64,000 nucleotides of DNA from Rhodoferax saidenbachensis (GCF_001955715.1 NZ_CP019239.1:3100001-3164000); one strand, 5' to 3'. Shown: positions 33,665 to 43,749, counted from the first letter of the stretch. Notes: generated by a model not told the origin, from the sequence alone. Program-made: numbers and translations.

Positions 33665-33887
33665 GCAGAAGGAAGGGGCAGACGCTCCGCTACGTGTCCC
33701 CCGGCCTTCGGCCTCCTCCTTTACCTCCGCGGAACGCCCGCCCCGCCCTTCTGCTGCGAATGACTTGGTTTGCACTCGGCCTTTCAAACCACGCCACTTG
33801 AGGAGCGGGGTGGCTGGGTGTTTTGCGCAGGTAAAGGAGGAGCCCGCATCGCGGGCGGGGGACACGGAGCAAAACGGCCAGCCACCC
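33665..33887. repeat. Fold-back element C (two hairpin modules)
   Basis: In the 322-bp gap between dinB and the dienoyl-CoA isomerase-like gene. Module 1 (33665-33754) is bounded by GCAGAAGG and CCTTCTGC; module 2 (33807-33887) by GGGTGGCTGG and CCAGCCACCC. The two cores, GTGTCCCCC..TCCTCCTTTACCT (33693-33726) and AGGTAAAGGAGGA..GGGGGACAC (33828-33865), are complementary to each other, each with its own small internal hairpin. No ORF is supported. No further copy in this window. Confidence 0.75.
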
Positions 33888-33956
33888 TGATCCGACGCGA
33901 CAGCCCGCCATACGAACATGCACTAAAGTAGCCGCAAATTTCAAAACGGAGACGAC

Positions 33957-34802
33957 ATGACCGCCCTCACCTGCTTTTCCCTGAGCACCGACAACCACAT
34001 CGCCCACCTGGTACTGAACCAGCCCGAGGCCATGAACACCATGCACCCGACCTTCTGGCGCGAGCTGGATGCGGTGCTCACGCAAATCCACAAGGAAGGC
34101 ACCGCGCGCGCGCTGGTCATCAGCAGCACCGGCAAACACTTCAGCGCCGGCATGGCGCTGGAAACCTTTGCCGGCGCCATCACCATGGACGACCAGAGCC
34201 CCGAAGGCCGTGCGGCAATTTTTGATCTGCTGACCGACATGCAAGGCACCTTCACCAAACTGGAGACCCTGCGCATTCCGGTGATCGCGGCCATCCAGGG
34301 CGGTTGTATTGGGGGTGCTGTGGATATGGTCACCGCGTGCTGCATCCGTTACGCCACGGCCAACGCGTTTTTCTGCATTCAGGAAATCAACATCGGCATG
34401 GTGGCCGACGTGGGCACGCTGCAGCGCCTGCCCAAGCTGATTCCGCTGGCCGTGGTCAAGGAGATGGCCTACACCGGACGCCGCCTGCCAGCCGACAAGG
34501 CACTGCAATACGGTCTGGTCAACGCCGTGTACGACACGCCCGAAGCCACGCTGGAAGCCGCTATGGCCTGCGCTGCCGAGATTGCCAGCAAACCACCCGT
34601 CGCCATCTGGGGCACCAAACAGGCCGTGCACTACGCACGCGACCACTCGGTGGAAGACTCGCTCAAACAAATGGGCTGGCTGCAGGGTGCGATCTGGAGC
34701 AACCGCCACGTAATGGCGTCGGTCATGGCCATGAAGGCCAAGAAGCCGGGCGACTTTCCGGCACTGCCTGCTCTCACCAATTTCAAGGAAATCGGGGCCT
34801 AG
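33957..34802 (+). CDS. Enoyl-CoA hydratase/isomerase family protein, dienoyl-CoA isomerase-like
   Basis: 281 residues, crotonase fold. 'GGCIGGAVDMVTACCIRYATANAFF' is the oxyanion-hole region. 'IQEINIGMVADVGTLQRLPKLI' carries an acidic set that matches delta(3,5)-delta(2,4)-dienoyl-CoA isomerase (ECH1) better than simple hydratases. It isomerises dienoyl-CoAs in the beta-oxidation of unsaturated fatty acids; substrate assignment is by motif only. The stop codon lies at the edge of a repeat copy. Confidence 0.88.
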   Translation: MTALTCFSLSTDNHIAHLVLNQPEAMNTMHPTFWRELDAVLTQIHKEGTARALVISSTGKHFSAGMALETFAGAITMDDQSPEGRAAIFDLLTDMQGTFTKLETLRIPVIAAIQGGCIGGAVDMVTACCIRYATANAFFCIQEINIGMVADVGTLQRLPKLIPLAVVKEMAYTGRRLPADKALQYGLVNAVYDTPEATLEAAMACAAEIASKPPVAIWGTKQAVHYARDHSVEDSLKQMGWLQGAIWSNRHVMASVMAMKAKKPGDFPALPALTNFKEIGA

Positions 34803-34843
34803 CCCTTATGGATAGTGCGCAAGCAGCTATTGATTCAATAGCG
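34794..34843 (-). repeat. 60-bp dispersed repeat, copy 4
   Basis: GCGCAAGCAGCTATTGATTC in reverse orientation. It overlaps the stop codon of the crotonase gene and lies 12 bases from the stop of the diguanylate cyclase gene. Confidence 0.75.
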
Positions 34844-34854
34844 TTTGCGCTGAC

Positions 34855-36789
34855 TCAGGCCGCCTTCTCCTGCACCGCGCCGAGGTAGATGCGGGCGCTG
34901 TTGCGCCCGTCCGCCTTGGCCTGGTACATGGCCTGGTCAGCCCGCTTGAGCAGCTCTGAGGCTGCCACATCTTCCCCGCAGAACAGCGTGATGCCAATGC
35001 TGGTGGTCAGTGTGTATTGCACGGTGCCCAGATCCAGCGGCTCACGCAGGGAGGCCAGCACCTTGTCAGCCAGGGCGCGCACCAGAACGGTGGCGTCCTC
35101 CATGTTTTCGCCCAGCTTGTGGACCACCAGCACAAACTCGTCACCGCCCAGCCGGGCCACCGTGTCGCTCTGGCGCACACACAGTTGCAATCGCTCCGCC
35201 ACCTGCTGGAGGAGCTGGTCGCCCTGGTCATGGCCCAGGGTGTCGTTGACCCATTTGAAACGGTCCAGATCCAGAAACATCAGCGCAGCAGGCTGACGGC
35301 TGCGCGCGCTGGCGTGTTGGGCCTGGGCCAGGCGGTCCATCAGCAAGCGCCGGTTGGGCAAGTGGGTCAGCGGGTCATGGAAGGCGTACTCGGCGATCTG
35401 CGCCTCCGCGGCCTTGCGCTCGGTGATGTCCAGATACGTGCCCATGAGCCGCTGGGGCCGGCCATCGGCATCGCGGTGGGTGACCTTGCCACGGCTGTGA
35501 ATCCAGACCCAGTGCCCATCCCTGTGCTGCATGCGGTATTCCAGCACCAGGGAAAAAGACCGCCCTTCTTCATGGGCCTGTCGCAAGGCTTCGACTTGCT
35601 GCAAATCGTCCGGGTGCATATTGCCGGTCCACACCGACAAGGCGTCTACCGGGTCATCCGGGCTGCGGCCCAGCATTTCCTGGGCCCGCGCGTTGACATT
35701 GCGCACGCCGGTGGACAGGTCCACGTCCCACAGGCCCAGATCGGCGCCATTCAAGGCAAGGTCCAGGCGCTGCGCCTGCTCCTGGGTTTCCTGCGCACGC
35801 GCTTGGGTCAAGGCCAGCAACGCTTGCTGTTTGCGTTGCAGCGCCCACGCACTGAGCAGCGCCAGGGCGCACAACAGGCCGTATGCAACGACAAATACCT
35901 GGGCCAGTTGCCACCAGGGCGCCAGCACGGCCGTGAGCTCCCGGCTGACCGCCAGCACCATGGGCTGGTCCATCTGCAGGGCAGCAGGCTGCACCGTGCG
36001 GTAGGCCACCAGCCGCTCATCACTGGTCGTCGTGAATACGCCCTGGATCAGGCTTTCTGTCTTGCCAGACGCCATGTGCCGACCAAACACCGTGCCCGGT
36101 GTAGCCAGGTTGACACCTTCAATGTTGGGGTTGCCGGGCAGCGTCATGAAGGCCTTGCCCTTGCCATGGACCAGGGTGGCGCGCATGTCGCTGGCGTACA
36201 GGACGGAACGCAGCAGCACGTCGAAATAGGTCGGGTCCAGCGTGGCGGTGACCACACCGGCAAACTGGCCCTTGCTGTCGAGCCAGATGCGGACCACGTT
36301 GAGGGAATACACGCCCAACGGCGTCTTGAAGGGCTCAGACACATAGAGCGTGTCTGCTTGGCTGCTGGCCTTGGTTACCTGGAAATACGGGCGTTCGCTG
36401 ACGTTGAGGCCCAGTGCTTCACGCCGGTTAGAGGCCAGGATGGTGCCCTCGGCATCGGTCAGCAGCATGGTGCGTACACCGGGCATGGCGTCCGTGAGGG
36501 CGCGCAGGCGCTCGGAGCCCTGCTGCGTGAGTTGCGCGGGGCTGCGTGCAGCCAGGCCCTCCTGGCGCATGCTGAGCAGTGCGGCATTCACACCCGCCAG
36601 TTGCTGGGTCAGATTGGCGTCAATCACGCGCACCTGGTGCAGCAGGCGGTCGCCTTCGCGCGCCAGTGTGCGTGTACGTTCCTGAAAAAGCAGATAGCCC
36701 ATCACGACGCCCAGCATCACCAGGGCGGCCGCTACGAGAAGCCAGAAGTTGCGTTGCAGGGCGGCGAGCGTTGAAGTCTGTTGCGGCAT
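34855..36789 (-). CDS. Membrane diguanylate cyclase with periplasmic sensor and PAS
   Basis: 644 residues. TM1 about 15-35, a long Cache-like periplasmic domain (~40-290), TM2 near 295-315, a PAS/PAC domain ('MQHRDGHWVWIHSRGKVTHR' and 'MGTYLDITERK'), and a GGDEF domain with intact 'ARLGGDEFVLVVH' and an I-site RxxD (RQSD) five residues before it. It makes c-di-GMP and should be product-inhibited. The frame continues upstream to 37002 but ATG 36789 is at the TM1 border. Divergent from a PAS chemoreceptor. Confidence 0.93.
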   Translation of the reverse strand: MPQQTSTLAALQRNFWLLVAAALVMLGVVMGYLLFQERTRTLAREGDRLLHQVRVIDANLTQQLAGVNAALLSMRQEGLAARSPAQLTQQGSERLRALTDAMPGVRTMLLTDAEGTILASNRREALGLNVSERPYFQVTKASSQADTLYVSEPFKTPLGVYSLNVVRIWLDSKGQFAGVVTATLDPTYFDVLLRSVLYASDMRATLVHGKGKAFMTLPGNPNIEGVNLATPGTVFGRHMASGKTESLIQGVFTTTSDERLVAYRTVQPAALQMDQPMVLAVSRELTAVLAPWWQLAQVFVVAYGLLCALALLSAWALQRKQQALLALTQARAQETQEQAQRLDLALNGADLGLWDVDLSTGVRNVNARAQEMLGRSPDDPVDALSVWTGNMHPDDLQQVEALRQAHEEGRSFSLVLEYRMQHRDGHWVWIHSRGKVTHRDADGRPQRLMGTYLDITERKAAEAQIAEYAFHDPLTHLPNRRLLMDRLAQAQHASARSRQPAALMFLDLDRFKWVNDTLGHDQGDQLLQQVAERLQLCVRQSDTVARLGGDEFVLVVHKLGENMEDATVLVRALADKVLASLREPLDLGTVQYTLTTSIGITLFCGEDVAASELLKRADQAMYQAKADGRNSARIYLGAVQEKAA

Positions 36790-36921
36790 GGCAAAAACGT
36801 AAAGGTGAAAACGGGCGCAACGTCCTTGCGGGCCCATCTTCTGTGGGTGAACTCGCCTGCACTTTAACGGATGTTGATCCATATCAAACTGCCGTTGATG
36901 CATGCGGCGGAAAATTGGGCG

Positions 36922-36946
36922 CGTCGGCAATTGCAAATTGCCGACG
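36922..36946. promoter_or_regulatory. Perfect 11-3-11 palindrome between diguanylate cyclase and chemoreceptor
   Basis: CGTCGGCAATT-GCA-AATTGCCGACG, perfect 11-bp arms, in the ~200-bp gap between the divergent genes. It could be a shared operator or a structured 5' leader; no regulator gene is adjacent. Confidence 0.5.
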
Positions 36947-36991
36947 GCACACCGCTTGGGTAACGCCAGTCCAGACACAAGGAAGACCCAC

Positions 36992-38560
36992 ATGCGCACC
37001 AATTTGCCTGTTACACAGAACGAACACGACTACCCGGCTGACCAGATGCTGGTGTCCACCACCGACACCAAAGGCGTCATCACCCACTGCAACCGCGCCT
37101 TTGTTCAGGTCAGCGGATTCACCTACGAAGAGCTGGTCGGCCAGCCCCACAACCTGATCCGCCATCCGGACATGCCGCCCGCCGCCTACAAAGACATGTG
37201 GTCCACCATTGGCCGTGGCCATCCCTGGAGCGGCATTGTGAAAAACCGCAGCAAGAGCGGAGACCACTACTGGGTGCAGGCCAATGTCACGCCCATCCTG
37301 CAAAACGGCAAACCGCGCGGCTACATGTCGGTGCGCACCAAGCCAACCCGCCAGCAGATCGAAGCGGCAGAAGCGCTGTATGCGCGCATGAATGCCGTCA
37401 AATACCCGCAGACCCTGCCCTTCTATCTGCAGGGCGGCGAAGTGCGCTACCGGGGCCTGCGCGGGCTGCCCGGCGCGCTGGACCGCATGCCCTTGACGCG
37501 CCGCCTGGGCCTGGCCCTGGTGTTGCTTGCCGTAGGCACCATGCTGCCGCAGTGGCTGCCGCTGGACAGTACAGCCCGCCTGGCGCTGCAAGCCGCAGTG
37601 CTTGTGGTGGGCGTGGTCGGCATCACGGCATGGTTCGACAAGCGTTTTTCCGCCGCCATCGAAGTAGCAGAGCGTTTTGCAGACGACCTGGCGGGCTGTA
37701 ACCTGACCACACCGGTGAAAGGCCATTTTCCGCCGCCCATGGGCGTGCTGATGCGCAGCCTGCAACAGATCCAGGTCAATCTGCAGGCCGTAGTGGGTGA
37801 TGTGCGGCTGGAGATTGACGGGTTCACCCAGTCGGCCGCGGAAATTGCCGCGGGCGGCATCGACCTGTCGGCCCGCACCGAATCGCAGGCCAGCAGCCTG
37901 GAAGAAACCGCCGCCTCCATGGAACAGCTTTCGGGTACGGTCAAACACACGGCCGACACGGCGGTGCAGGTCTCGGCGCAAAGCGCGCAGTGCACCACCA
38001 TCGCCACACAGGGCGGCGCCGCCGTGCACAAGGTGGGCGAGGCCATGCAGGCCATCGACGCCTCGTCCAGCAAGGTGCGCGAGATCATTGGGGTGATTGA
38101 AGGCATTGCTTTCCAGACCAACATCCTGGCGCTCAATGCGGCCGTGGAAGCGGCGCGTGCAGGTGAACAAGGCCGTGGTTTTGCCGTGGTGGCCAGCGAG
38201 GTGCGCTCATTGGCCCAGCGCAGCGCTGTGGCGGCCAAGGAAATCCGTGAGTTGATTGCGCGCTCTGTGGAGCAGATTCAGGAAGGCACCGCGCAGATGA
38301 GCCACGCGGGCCAGACCATTGATGCCGTGGTGGCTTCCGTCAAGGAAGTGGGCGCCCTGATCCAGGCCATCAGCAACGCCACCAAGGAGCAGGCCACCGG
38401 CATTGCGCAGGTGAACGAAGCCGTGAACCAGTTGGACACCGTGACCCAGCAGAACGCCGCGCTGGTGGAGGAGTCCGCCGCCTCGGCCGAGGGGCTCAAC
38501 ACCAGTGCCGTGATGCTGGGCCGGGCCGCCCAGGTTTTCCACCTGCCAGGAAGGAAATAG
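36992..38560 (+). CDS. PAS-domain methyl-accepting chemotaxis protein (Aer-like)
   Basis: 522 residues. N-terminal PAS (~20-115; '[27 protein letters not shown]' and '[20 protein letters not shown]') likely binding FAD or haem; a hydrophobic stretch at 165-205; HAMP-like segment; cytoplasmic signalling domain with '[20 protein letters not shown]'. It should report redox or oxygen to the chemotaxis system. ATG 36992 gives the Aer-like N-terminus. The stop TAG is contributed by a repeat copy. Confidence 0.92.
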   Translation: MRTNLPVTQNEHDYPADQMLVSTTDTKGVITHCNRAFVQVSGFTYEELVGQPHNLIRHPDMPPAAYKDMWSTIGRGHPWSGIVKNRSKSGDHYWVQANVTPILQNGKPRGYMSVRTKPTRQQIEAAEALYARMNAVKYPQTLPFYLQGGEVRYRGLRGLPGALDRMPLTRRLGLALVLLAVGTMLPQWLPLDSTARLALQAAVLVVGVVGITAWFDKRFSAAIEVAERFADDLAGCNLTTPVKGHFPPPMGVLMRSLQQIQVNLQAVVGDVRLEIDGFTQSAAEIAAGGIDLSARTESQASSLEETAASMEQLSGTVKHTADTAVQVSAQSAQCTTIATQGGAAVHKVGEAMQAIDASSSKVREIIGVIEGIAFQTNILALNAAVEAARAGEQGRGFAVVASEVRSLAQRSAVAAKEIRELIARSVEQIQEGTAQMSHAGQTIDAVVASVKEVGALIQAISNATKEQATGIAQVNEAVNQLDTVTQQNAALVEESAASAEGLNTSAVMLGRAAQVFHLPGRK

Positions 38561-38610
38561 GCCTCCAGCCCCCATGCAGTCTGCGCAAGCAGCTCTGCTT
38601 TTAATAGCAG
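38554..38610 (-). repeat. 60-bp dispersed repeat, copy 5 (stop codon of the PAS chemoreceptor)
   Basis: AATAGGCCTCCAGCCCCCAT, then GCGCAAGCAGCTCTGC. The TAG stop of the chemoreceptor is within this AATAGG. In dinB the same sequence is read in another frame and stays open. Confidence 0.8.
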
Positions 38611-38623
38611 ATGAAATGGCAGC

Positions 38624-39469
38624 TTATTGGCGCGCAGTACGCGTATTGCCTGGCAGCGCCTGCGGGTGGCTGGTGCGAAACGGGTTGATGTCCAGCCCGC
38701 CACGGCGCGTGTAACGTGCGTAAACGGTGAGCTTGGTGGGTTTGCAGCGTGTCCAGATATCCATGAAGATGCGCTCCACGCATTGCTCATGGAACTCGTT
38801 GTGGTTACGGAAACTCACCAGGTACTGCAACAGCCCTTCCTGGTGGATCGGCGCACCGGTGTAACTGATCTGCACGCTACCCCAGTCGGGCTGGCCGGTC
38901 ACCAGGCAGTTGCTCTTGAGCAGGTTGCTGACCAGCACTTCGCTCACCGGTGCGTCGGCTTGCCCCACGGTCAGCAACTCGGGCGCGGGCTGGTACTGCG
39001 TGCATTCCACATCCAGCCGGTCGAGGTTCATGCCATCGAGCTCAAACACCGGTTCACGGTCAAAAAGCTCGGGGGCAATCAGCGTCACACCGACGGATGA
39101 CTGCATGGGACCACCGTGCCACACGGCTTCGGAAATGTCCGCGCGCAGGCGCGCCTGCACCTCGGCGAAGTCGGCGAAACGCGTGTTGTTGAAGCTGTTG
39201 AGGTACAGCTTGAACGACTTGCTCTCCACGATGTGGGTCGTCTCACACGGCACGGTGAAATGCGCCAGCGCCACCTGCGGCTTGCCACGGGTGTTGAGCC
39301 AGCTCAGTTCAAACGCGGTCCACATGTCGGCACCAAAAAACGGCGCCGCACCGGTGACACCGATCTCGGCGCGTTTGCCCGCGCGCGGGATGGGAAACAG
39401 CAGCGATGCGTCGTACTGGTCGATGTAGGCGGAGGCTTTGCCGAGCTGGGATTGTTCGGGGGTGTTCAT
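38624..39469 (-). CDS. queF: NADPH-dependent 7-cyano-7-deazaguanine (preQ0) reductase
   Basis: 281 residues, the long bimodular QueF. '[13 protein letters not shown]' is the QueF signature and the catalytic Cys is in '[16 protein letters not shown]'. It reduces preQ0 to preQ1 for queuosine in tRNA. The ATG at 39469 starts [10 protein letters not shown]; upstream codons overlap the next gene. Only 19 bases separate it from the hydrolase, too few for a riboswitch. Confidence 0.95.
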   Translation of the reverse strand: MNTPEQSQLGKASAYIDQYDASLLFPIPRAGKRAEIGVTGAAPFFGADMWTAFELSWLNTRGKPQVALAHFTVPCETTHIVESKSFKLYLNSFNNTRFADFAEVQARLRADISEAVWHGGPMQSSVGVTLIAPELFDREPVFELDGMNLDRLDVECTQYQPAPELLTVGQADAPVSEVLVSNLLKSNCLVTGQPDWGSVQISYTGAPIHQEGLLQYLVSFRNHNEFHEQCVERIFMDIWTRCKPTKLTVYARYTRRGGLDINPFRTSHPQALPGNTRTARQ

Positions 39470-39488
39470 GGTGTCACTCGCAAGAAAT

Positions 39489-40394
39489 TTAACGGCTGGC
39501 AGCCGCCTGGAAATGCGGCAGCAGGGCCTGGAGGATCTGGCGCACCGGCTCAGGCGGCAGGTCGTGACCCATGCCGTCAATGCCAATGAGTTTGGCGCCG
39601 GGGATACGTTTGGCCGTGTCTTCGCCACAGGGGTAGGGCACCAGCGGGTCGGCCTTGCCGTGTATCACCAGCGTGGGGCTGGTGATGCGCGCAAGCTGCG
39701 CCGCGCGCGTGATGTCGGCCACGATGGCCAGCATCTGGCGCAGCGTGCCCACGGGGTGGAAGCTGCGCTCCAATGAAGCGGCCACCCGGGTGCGCATCTC
39801 GGCCTCGGGCGTGGGATAGGCCGAGCTGCCAATCGCCTTGAACAGGCCCACGCTGTGCTTGAGCACCGCCTCGCGGCTGCTGTCGCTGGGGCGGCTCAGC
39901 AATGCGCGCATGATTTCGGGTTTGGCCTGCGGCAGGCCGCGCGCACCGCTGGTGCTCATGATGCTGGTGAGGCTCAGCGTGCGCGAAGGCGCGGCAATCG
40001 CCACGCGCTGGGCGATCATGCCGCCCATGCTGACACCCACCACGTGTGCCTTGGCTATCTTCAGCGCATCCAGCACGCCCAGCGTGTCGGCGCACATGTC
40101 GCTCAGCGTGTAAGGCGCTTGCGGCACCAGACCCAAGCGGAACTTGATCATGGACCACAACATCTTGGGTCGGCCCAGAAAGTCGAAGTGGGTGGAGAGG
40201 CCCACATCGCGGTTGTCAAAACGCACCACACGGTAGCCCGCGTCTTCCAGCGCCTTGACCATCTGCGGCGGCCAGGCCACGAGTTGCATGCCCAGGCCCA
40301 TGATGAGCAGCACCACGGGTTTGCTGGCGAAAGACGCGTCGGTCTGGGCGCTGTCTTCGACTTCGATCTCTATGCCATTTGCTCTGATTTTCAT
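39489..40394 (-). CDS. Alpha/beta hydrolase
   Basis: 301 residues. Nucleophile elbow '[12 protein letters not shown]', acid in '[13 protein letters not shown]', His in '[10 protein letters not shown]', oxyanion region '[11 protein letters not shown]'. Substrate unknown. The start codon lies at the end of a 60-bp repeat, so its promoter region is repeat sequence. Confidence 0.88.
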   Translation of the reverse strand: MKIRANGIEIEVEDSAQTDASFASKPVVLLIMGLGMQLVAWPPQMVKALEDAGYRVVRFDNRDVGLSTHFDFLGRPKMLWSMIKFRLGLVPQAPYTLSDMCADTLGVLDALKIAKAHVVGVSMGGMIAQRVAIAAPSRTLSLTSIMSTSGARGLPQAKPEIMRALLSRPSDSSREAVLKHSVGLFKAIGSSAYPTPEAEMRTRVAASLERSFHPVGTLRQMLAIVADITRAAQLARITSPTLVIHGKADPLVPYPCGEDTAKRIPGAKLIGIDGMGHDLPPEPVRQILQALLPHFQAAASR

Positions 40395-40445
40395 AGCTTG
40401 TTACGCAGTGTGGGTAAGGGCCAGAGGCCTATTTTTCTTAAAATT
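40390..40445 (+). repeat. 60-bp dispersed repeat, copy 6 (at a start codon)
   Basis: CATAGCTTGTTACGCAGTG and GGCCAGAGGCCTATTTTTC. It overlaps the start codon of the alpha/beta hydrolase and fills the whole gap to yaaA. Confidence 0.75.
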
Positions 40446-41223
40446 ACGCCGCAGCCAACTTGCGGCGAAACACCAGACGCTCGGGCGTCGACTCTGCGGC
40501 ATTCCAGGCGTAGCCGTCCACATCGAACGCGCGCAGTTGCTCGGGGCTCACCAGGCGGTGGGTCACGGCGTAACGTGCCATCAGCCCGCGCGCACGCTTG
40601 GCCATGAAGCTGATGATTTTGTACTGGCCATTTTTGTATTCCTGGAACACACATTCCACCACGCGCGCCTTGAGTGCCTTGGTGTTCACGGCCTTGAAAT
40701 ACTCCTGCGAGGCACAGTTCACCAGCACCGGGCTGATGTCAGCCTTCAGGCGCTGGTTCAGGTAGTCGGTTATCTGCGTGCCCCAGTACTGGTACAAATC
40801 CTTGCCTTTGTCAGTGGCCAGGCGTGTGCCCATCTCCAGCCGGTAGGGCTGCATCAGGTCCAGCGGGCGCAACACGCCGTACAGGCCGCTCAGGATGCAC
40901 ACATGGTCTTGCGCCCAGGCCAGGTCGCCGGCACCGAGCTTGCGTGCGTCCAGCCCGCCATACACGTCGCCATCAAAAGCCAGCACGGCCTGGCGTGCGT
41001 TCTTGACCGTGGCGCGGCTGGACCAGGCCTGGTACCGCGCCACATTGAGGGCAGACAGGTTGTCGCTGAGCGACATCAACTCCGCAATGTCTTGCGGCGA
41101 GTGGGTGCGCAGCACGTCGATCAATGCCTTGGATTGCTTGACGAACAGCGGCGCGGTGTGGGCCTGGTTGTCCAGCGGGGTGTCGTAGTCGAGGGATTTG
41201 GCAGGAGACAGAACAAAAAGCAT
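40444..41223 (-). CDS. yaaA: Peroxide stress protein YaaA family
   Basis: 259 residues, full length for the family. Signature 'LSPAKSLDYDTP' at the N-terminus and 'ILSGLYGVLRPLDLMQPYRLEMG' in the middle. In E. coli YaaA limits iron-dependent damage during H2O2 stress. The gene is divergent from the MaoC gene. Confidence 0.93.
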   Translation of the reverse strand: MLFVLSPAKSLDYDTPLDNQAHTAPLFVKQSKALIDVLRTHSPQDIAELMSLSDNLSALNVARYQAWSSRATVKNARQAVLAFDGDVYGGLDARKLGAGDLAWAQDHVCILSGLYGVLRPLDLMQPYRLEMGTRLATDKGKDLYQYWGTQITDYLNQRLKADISPVLVNCASQEYFKAVNTKALKARVVECVFQEYKNGQYKIISFMAKRARGLMARYAVTHRLVSPEQLRAFDVDGYAWNAAESTPERLVFRRKLAAA

Positions 41224-41269
41224 GGTGCATTATCTGGGAAGCGACTCTCACCCTTTCCCAGCCACGACC

Positions 41270-42193
41270 ATGTCCCCACAGCCCGACCCCAGTCCTTCCG
41301 CCACCCCCGGTACCGTACACCTGCGCTTTACCCAAACCCCATCCAACGCGCGGGCCATGTTGGCCTCGCTGTTCGCCGGGCGGCCCACCCAGGCCCCCGC
41401 CGAGGCGCTGGACATCAAGTTCCACGCCATCTGGAAAGGTGCACAGGCGCAAGCCTCGGCGCTGGCCCGCTACCAGCAGGTGTGCGAGCTGCCTGCCAAC
41501 GGCACCCTGCCCTTGCTGTACGTGCACGCCATGGCCATGCCGCTGCACATGGCCATCCTCTCGCACGTGCGTTTTCCGGTGCGCCTGCTGGGCCTGGTGC
41601 ACTGGTCCAACAGCATTGAGTCGCTGCGCCCCATTGCTGCAGGTGAACTGCTGGAGATGGAATGCAGCCTGGACGACATCACCGCCACCGACCGCGGCCA
41701 GTCCTTTGCGCTGCACACCACGGTGCGTGCCGACGGTGAAGTCGTTTGGCGCGAAGTGAGCACCTTCCTGTCTCCCCTGGCACGGAGCAAAACCGGCAAG
41801 AAACCCGCCTCTGCCGAAAACGCCGAACCGGCCTGGGGCGAGCCCATCGCCCAATGGGCCGTGGCCGCCAACGCAGGGCGGCGTTTTGCCGGCCCCTCGG
41901 GGGACTGGAACCCCATCCACGTGAGCGCTTTCACGGCGCGCCTGTTCGGTTACCCGCGCGCCATCGCACACGGCATGTTCAGCGCCGCCCGCTGCCTGGC
42001 CCTCTTGCAACAGGGGCAAGACCCGCATACCCCGGTGAAACTGGATCTGCGCTTCAAACGCCCGCTGCTGCTGCCCGGCCAGGTGGCGCTGCTGACCGCC
42101 CCCGAAGGCAATGGCACGCGTTTTGTGCTGCGTGTGTTGCCCAGCGGAGAGCCGCATATCGAAGGCACGCTAAGTCCATTGAGCCCGCTGTGA
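41270..42193 (+). CDS. MaoC-like hot-dog fold protein
   Basis: 307 residues. The C-terminal half has '[28 protein letters not shown]', the hydratase-2 motif of MaoC-type (R)-enoyl-CoA hydratases with catalytic Asp and His. The N-terminal half looks like a second hot-dog fold. The substrate is probably an enoyl-CoA; not determinable here. ATG 41270 fits the domain start; an upstream in-frame ATG would overlap yaaA. Confidence 0.85.
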   Translation: MSPQPDPSPSATPGTVHLRFTQTPSNARAMLASLFAGRPTQAPAEALDIKFHAIWKGAQAQASALARYQQVCELPANGTLPLLYVHAMAMPLHMAILSHVRFPVRLLGLVHWSNSIESLRPIAAGELLEMECSLDDITATDRGQSFALHTTVRADGEVVWREVSTFLSPLARSKTGKKPASAENAEPAWGEPIAQWAVAANAGRRFAGPSGDWNPIHVSAFTARLFGYPRAIAHGMFSAARCLALLQQGQDPHTPVKLDLRFKRPLLLPGQVALLTAPEGNGTRFVLRVLPSGEPHIEGTLSPLSPL

Positions 42194-42215
42194 CCTCTTA
42201 CCGACACAATCAGCC

Positions 42216-42722
42216 ATGACCGATACCAACCCATCCTCCCTCACCCACTTTGATCCCAAGGGCGACGCCCATATGGTGGACATCGGCGGCAAGCCCCAAA
42301 CCCACCGCAAGGCGATAGCGGGCGGCCGCATCCAGATGAAGCAAAGCACGCTGGACCTGATCCAGAACGCCCAGGCCGCCAAGGGCGATGTGCTCGGTGT
42401 GGCGCGCGTGGCCGGCATCATGGCCGCCAAGCGCACCAGCGACCTGATCCCGCTGTGCCACCCCATCATGCTGTCGCGCGTGGCCGTCGAGTTTGAAATC
42501 GTCACCGCCACCGCCACCAGTGGCCCCGCTGTGCAGTGCCTGGCCATTGCCGAAACCACGGGCGGCACCGGCGTGGAAATGGAAGCCCTGACCGCCGTAC
42601 AGATCACCCTGCTGACCATCTACGACATGTGCAAGGCCGTGGACAAAGGCATGGTGATGACCGATGTGAAGCTGCTAGAGAAACACGGCGGCAAGTCCGG
42701 CACGTACCTGGCGGCCCCATGA
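42216..42722 (+). CDS. moaC: Cyclic pyranopterin monophosphate synthase
   Basis: 168 residues. '[18 protein letters not shown]' and '[28 protein letters not shown]' contain the active-site residues. First committed step (with MoaA) of molybdenum cofactor synthesis, needed for the molybdopterin hydroxylase at 50.6-53.4 kb. It lies 22 bases after the MaoC gene. Confidence 0.96.
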   Translation: MTDTNPSSLTHFDPKGDAHMVDIGGKPQTHRKAIAGGRIQMKQSTLDLIQNAQAAKGDVLGVARVAGIMAAKRTSDLIPLCHPIMLSRVAVEFEIVTATATSGPAVQCLAIAETTGGTGVEMEALTAVQITLLTIYDMCKAVDKGMVMTDVKLLEKHGGKSGTYLAAP

Positions 42723-42756
42723 GCCACGGAGGGGCAGCGTTGCGTTCTGCCCCCTA

Positions 42757-42781
42757 ATTTCACCCAAATGGGGGATGGTCA
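42757..42781 (+). promoter_or_regulatory. Shared upstream motif, copy 2
   Basis: ATTTCACCCAAATGGGGGAT, about 80 bases before the solute-binding protein gene; matches 16296-16323. Confidence 0.4.
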
Positions 42782-42856
42782 GACGGCAACCCCAATGGAA
42801 TAATGGATTGGCCATCCAGAGGCATACCCACCCGTATTCAAGGAATTCCAGACCCC

Positions 42857-43606
42857 ATGAGAGCGACCAACCGACGGGAATTCCTCATTGCCTCCCTGGC
42901 AACCGCTACGCTCTCCCCGTCTCTGGCAGCCCCGCCGATCCGCATGGGATATGCAGACATGGTCTGGGCATTCAGCCGGCGCAACCCGGATGGAACCGCC
43001 AGCGGACTCTTGGTTGACTCCATCAATGTGCTGGGTGAAAAGTGTGGCTTGGACTTTACGCACTTTGCCTACCCATGGGCACGAACGCAGGAAATGGTGA
43101 AGGTGGGCCTGCTCGACGGCTTCTGTACCAGCCGTGTCAAAGAGCGACTGGAGTACGCGGACTTTTGCAGCACACCACTTTCGCAGACAACCTTCGGGGC
43201 TTTCCATCGCAAGGAAGACACACGCATCCCTGACATTACGTCGGTCAAAGACATGCGCGCCTTGCGCCAGGGGACCTACCACGCGAACGGATACGCCTTG
43301 CAATTTCTGGAAATGGGCCAGATGCACATGGAGAGCAACACCGCTTCGCTACTGCGGTTGATCGCCCTGAACGCGCTGGATATCTTTGTTGCTGCGGAAT
43401 CGGACGGGACGCGATTGATCGCCGAATTGGGTTTGCAGGACAAAATTGACTTTACGCCTCTGTCTTTCCTCCCCAAGGGCGAATTCTGCTTTGGTCTGCG
43501 AAAGACTTTTCCGGACGCCCAAGCCGTTCTGGCGAAGATGGAAGCGGTCACCAGGGTCGCCGTCAAGTCCAGAGAACTTCCATTGCTGCAGTACTCCGCA
43601 CGCTGA
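42857..43606 (+). CDS. Amino-acid-type periplasmic solute-binding protein
   Basis: 249 residues, SBP_bac_3-like fold. The N-terminus has a Tat-like twin arginine (RATNRREFLIASLATATLS). 'MGYADMVWAFSRRNPDGTASGLLVDSINVLG' resembles the start of a periplasmic substrate-binding domain. No permease or ATPase is adjacent, so it may be an orphan sensor or binding protein. ATG 42857 is chosen for the signal. Confidence 0.8.
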   Translation: MRATNRREFLIASLATATLSPSLAAPPIRMGYADMVWAFSRRNPDGTASGLLVDSINVLGEKCGLDFTHFAYPWARTQEMVKVGLLDGFCTSRVKERLEYADFCSTPLSQTTFGAFHRKEDTRIPDITSVKDMRALRQGTYHANGYALQFLEMGQMHMESNTASLLRLIALNALDIFVAAESDGTRLIAELGLQDKIDFTPLSFLPKGEFCFGLRKTFPDAQAVLAKMEAVTRVAVKSRELPLLQYSAR

Positions 43607-43749
43607 CACTTACCTGGCGGCACCCTGCGCTTGAGCGCTGTTTGGCGTTGACCGGTGTCTGCTCTGTGGGCCACCGAACGGACGCCAGACGCGTATCTGC
43701 CTAGCATTGGTTTTTCGGGGGACATCCTGAAAGTTCAACTGGAGCAGCT

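Noticed and set aside
35017..36774. A 585-codon plus-strand frame across the diguanylate cyclase
   Set aside because: Antisense to a multi-domain gene with intact GGDEF; no ribosome site or family.
39470..39488. preQ1 riboswitch before queF
   Set aside because: Only 19 bases lie between queF and the upstream gene, too short for the aptamer, and no leader fold is apparent.
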